A stretch of 64,000 bases of DNA. Source: Proteus appendicitidis (GTDB lineage Bacteria > Pseudomonadota > Gammaproteobacteria > Enterobacterales > Enterobacteriaceae). Every line of letters starts with the position of its first letter. Position 1 is the stretch's first letter. Of this stretch, positions 61,811-64,000 are shown one piece after another. Under the pieces are notes generated by a model, which did no database searches, was not told the DNA's origin, and saw only the letters and a list, made by a program, of their open reading frames with translations. Where the stretch lies: NCBI RefSeq assembly GCF_030271835.1, contig NZ_CP127389.1, positions 2,640,001 through 2,704,000 on the forward strand, in the 5' to 3' direction. A program made the translations under genes and the position numbers.

Positions 61811-61827
61811 AACTGGTCTGATTTGTC
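61811..61827. promoter_or_regulatory. FadR-like operator upstream of fadL
   Basis: AACTGGTCTGATTTGTC agrees with the FadR consensus AACTGGTCnGACnTGTT at most positions. It lies about 80-95 bases before the fadL start, near the likely promoter. E. coli fadL has two FadR sites in its promoter region. Confidence 0.75.
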
Positions 61828-61904
61828 ATAACGACAACCGCACCTAAAATCCAGCGCTTCTAATCAGAAGTTACTAACTTAAAAAAATTATGAGGGTTTA
61901 GGTC

Positions 61905-63260
61905 ATGAACCGTAAAAACCTGTTTACTCGCACAGCACTAGCTGCCATTGTAGGAGCAATCTCCTCTCAAGCAGGCGCTGCCGGTTTTCAGTTAAATGAA
62001 TATTCTACATCAGCACTAGGGCGTGCATTTTCAGGGGAAGGCGTTATCGCCGATGACGCAAGCGTAGGTAGCCGAAACCCAGCTGCACTGACTATGTTTG
62101 ATCGCCCCGAATTTTCTGTCGGTGCTATTCTCATTAACCCAGGGGTTGATGTTAAAGGTAAATCACCTCTTACAGGTACTGATACCACTGCAAAAGATAT
62201 CGCACCAAGTGCATTAGTACCTAATATCCACTTTGTCGCACCTATCAATGATAAATGGGCCATTGGCGCATCAGGTACAACAAACTTTGGTTTAGCGACA
62301 GATTTCCCCGACGATTATCCTGCAGGGCTTATCGGTGGGAAAACTGATTTGAAAACCATGAACCTAAACTTAAGTGCAGGTTACCGTGTAAATAACCAAT
62401 TTAGCGTAGGTTTAGGGTTAAATGCTCTTTACGCTGATGCCGAAATTACTCGTCATGTGGGCGAAGCTGGTAAAGTCTTAGGTGGCGCATTATCTCAAAA
62501 ACCGGGCATGGAACAATTAGGTGGTTATTTATCAAGCCTATCTCCTAGCGATCGCTTTGCTCAGTTAAAAGGTGATGCATGGGGCTTTGGCTGGAACGCA
62601 GGTCTATTATACGAATTTGATGAAGGTAACCGTATTAGCTTCACTTATCGCTCTAAAGTAAAAGTGAAATTTAAAGATGGTGAGTATCAAAGCGATTTAC
62701 GCCCTATTCCGCAACTCGAAGGAATGGGAATTGTCGGCACTAACGGCGAAACCATTAAAGGTAAACTTGATCTTAACCTACCTGAAATTTGGGAATTTGC
62801 AGCTTACCACCGCGTCGCACCAAAATGGGCTGTTCACTATAACTTCGCTTACACCAGTTGGAGTGCGTTCGAAGAGTTAAAAGCAACACGTAAGAGCGAC
62901 GGTCAACAGCTGTTTAATAAAGAAGAAGGTTTCCGTGATGCATGGCGTGTGGCTTTAGGAACAACTTATTATCACGATGATAACTGGACATTCCGTACCG
63001 GTATTGCCTTTGATGATAGCCCAGTTCCCGCTGATAAACGTTCTATTTCCATTCCAGACCAAGATCGCTTCTGGTTAAGTGCAGGTACAACTTACGCATT
63101 TAATAAAGATATGTCTGTTGATGTGGGCTTAGCCTATATGCACGGTAAAAAAGTCACAATCAAAGAGAAATTATCTGAAGATTTACCATTACCTGCTTAT
63201 GAATTTGAATCATCAGGTAAAGCATGGTTATACGGTATGAACTTTAACTACCGTTTTTAA
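61905..63260 (+). CDS. fadL: Long-chain fatty acid outer-membrane transporter FadL
   Basis: A 451-residue outer-membrane beta-barrel that takes up long-chain fatty acids. A signal peptide (residues 1-25, [20 protein letters not shown]) is followed by the mature start [19 protein letters not shown], the hallmark plug region of FadL, and the NPAAL motif near residue 58. Repeated amphipathic strands and a C-terminal aromatic residue (FNYRF) fit a 14-strand barrel. E. coli FadL has 446 residues. Divergent from yfcZ and preceded by a FadR-like site. Confidence 0.96.
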   Translation: MNRKNLFTRTALAAIVGAISSQAGAAGFQLNEYSTSALGRAFSGEGVIADDASVGSRNPAALTMFDRPEFSVGAILINPGVDVKGKSPLTGTDTTAKDIAPSALVPNIHFVAPINDKWAIGASGTTNFGLATDFPDDYPAGLIGGKTDLKTMNLNLSAGYRVNNQFSVGLGLNALYADAEITRHVGEAGKVLGGALSQKPGMEQLGGYLSSLSPSDRFAQLKGDAWGFGWNAGLLYEFDEGNRISFTYRSKVKVKFKDGEYQSDLRPIPQLEGMGIVGTNGETIKGKLDLNLPEIWEFAAYHRVAPKWAVHYNFAYTSWSAFEELKATRKSDGQQLFNKEEGFRDAWRVALGTTYYHDDNWTFRTGIAFDDSPVPADKRSISIPDQDRFWLSAGTTYAFNKDMSVDVGLAYMHGKKVTIKEKLSEDLPLPAYEFESSGKAWLYGMNFNYRF

Positions 63261-63287
63261 TCTATACGCTTAATAATATTGATACAA

Positions 63288-63313
63288 AAATGCTCTTTTA
63301 TTTAAGAGCATTT
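63288..63313 (+). terminator. First hairpin after fadL
   Basis: AAATGCTCTT (63288-63297) and AAGAGCATTT (63304-63313) form a perfect ten-base stem 27 bases after fadL, without a long T run; it may work together with the next hairpin. Confidence 0.75.
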
Positions 63314-63321
63314 AAACTAAT

Positions 63322-63354
63322 AAAAAACGCTCTGTTAAAAACAGAGCGTTTTTT
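63322..63354. terminator. Bidirectional terminator between fadL and the partial minus-strand gene
   Basis: AAAAAACGCTCTGT (63322-63335) and ACAGAGCGTTTTTT (63341-63354) form a perfect 14-base stem with a TAAAA loop. Because the stem ends are A and T runs, it can stop transcription from fadL and from the converging gene at 63390. Confidence 0.9.
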
Positions 63355-63389
63355 ATTAGTTCGATTATAGTTAAAATAATTCTCGATAC

Positions 63390-64000
63390 TTAAAAAAGAA
63401 TAAACCAACGTTCATTATGATCGCCAACGAAAAATAGTTCTTCATTTCTAGAAATATTCTTTTTTTGATTAGCAATATGTACCGTTGAATTATATCCAGC
63501 ATTACTGGTTATATAAATTACCGCATTATCAACAGGTGCGGTTTCTGGAATATAAATATTAGGAGACCAATGTCCATCATATAATTCAATATGGATATGT
63601 TTATTTTTTTCTAACGCCTTGTTGAGTTTAGATGATGTTATATCTCTTGAATTGTGAAAATCTAATTTTGCAAAGTCATTATTTTTAATTATCTCTCTTT
63701 TCATTTTCATTGAAAGATAGCCGGGATCTGCTACATCCTCTATTTTATAAAGATAATCAATTCCCCAATCTTCTGCATGTTCTTTCCCTGAAAATGGTTG
63801 TTTAAATTCTATGGACTGATCCATAGTTCTATTCCACAGATTACCTGCAAACCATGTACAATTCGTCACAGGGGTATATACACCTTTTTCGCCATTGCCT
63901 GGGCGCATATTAAAGTTTTTTGCTATCTCCGTGCTTTCTTCATTTAATTGAGGAATAACAACATGTTCTAAGCGATTAAATTGCTCTTGAGAGATTTTTA
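63390..64000 (-). CDS. C-terminal part of an unrecognised protein with a StcE/TagA-like beta domain (cut by window edge)
   Basis: The frame is open from the right edge and gives about 203 residues, of which the first 30 (QEQFNRLEHVVIPQLNEEST) precede an internal Met at 63908. The C-terminal 70 residues, with HIHIELYDGHWSPNIYIPE, VIYITSNAGYNSTVHIANQ and ELFFVGDHNERWFIL, resemble the beta domain found N-terminal to the M66 peptidase domain in StcE/TagA mucinases (IYLP..., SSAGYSSTV..., LLFKYVNGQW in my memory of StcE). No zinc motif HExxH is in the visible part. The start lies outside the window. It is AT-rich and not part of E. coli synteny. Confidence 0.65.
   Translation of the reverse strand, partial: KISQEQFNRLEHVVIPQLNEESTEIAKNFNMRPGNGEKGVYTPVTNCTWFAGNLWNRTMDQSIEFKQPFSGKEHAEDWGIDYLYKIEDVADPGYLSMKMKREIIKNNDFAKLDFHNSRDITSSKLNKALEKNKHIHIELYDGHWSPNIYIPETAPVDNAVIYITSNAGYNSTVHIANQKKNISRNEELFFVGDHNERWFILF

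Overview
The window looks like a chromosomal segment of a low-GC member of the Morganellaceae, most likely Proteus. The gene order is that of the enteric nuo to fadL block (nuo - lrhA - alaA - yfbR - yfbS - hxpA - yfbU - yfbV - ackA - pta - yfcD - yfcG - yfcH - ubiX - purF - cvpA - dedD - folC - accD - dedA - truA - usg - pdxB - fabB - mnmC - yfcL - epmC - yfcA - aroC - prmB - smrB - sixA - fadJ - fadI - yfcZ - fadL). The proteins are strongly enterobacterial, but the DNA is AT-rich and the intergenic regions very AT-rich. The genus is inferred from composition and remembered protein similarity; no search was run.

Layout. Positions 1-12290 hold the respiratory complex I operon on the minus strand (nuoA to nuoM, nuoM cut by the window edge, nuoC and nuoD fused), with its regulator-type neighbour lrhA. 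An 860-base AT-rich gap with a large palindrome separates lrhA from alaA and yfbR. Next come an unrecognised 166-residue gene, the yfbS/hxpA/yfbU/yfbV group, and the acetate node ackA-pta. Positions 25157-32965 are partly accessory: a Hok-like type I toxin locus with a second, toxin-less copy of its leader, a secreted broad-specificity amino-acid racemase, and an ascorbate-type PTS (EIIA, EIIB, EIIC) divergent from a LacI-type repressor over two palindromic operators. A structured intergenic repeat lies upstream of ubiX.

Positions 33667-42774 are the purF-cvpA-dedD-folC-accD-dedA-truA-usg-pdxB run on the minus strand, headed by a PurR box. An AraC regulator/EamA exporter pair sits where E. 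coli has flk. fabB (with a FabR-type operator inside its promoter) and mnmC follow. A second accessory patch (48841-51095) holds a DinJ/YafQ-type toxin-antitoxin pair, a GNAT acetyltransferase and an unrecognised lipoprotein. The end of the window carries yfcL-epmC-yfcA, aroC, prmB, smrB, sixA and the anaerobic/alternative beta-oxidation genes fadIJ with yfcZ and fadL. FadR-like sites lie before fadI and fadL. The right edge cuts a gene whose C-terminus resembles a domain of the StcE/TagA metalloprotease family.

Together the core genes cover respiration, overflow acetate metabolism, fatty-acid synthesis and degradation, purine, folate, PLP and chorismate synthesis, and tRNA/translation-factor modification. 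No tRNA, rRNA, CRISPR array, transposase or prophage was seen. The most interesting non-textbook structures are the Hok-like locus with its duplicated leader, the orphan genes, the intergenic hairpin repeat and an orphan plus-strand terminator that may end a small RNA.
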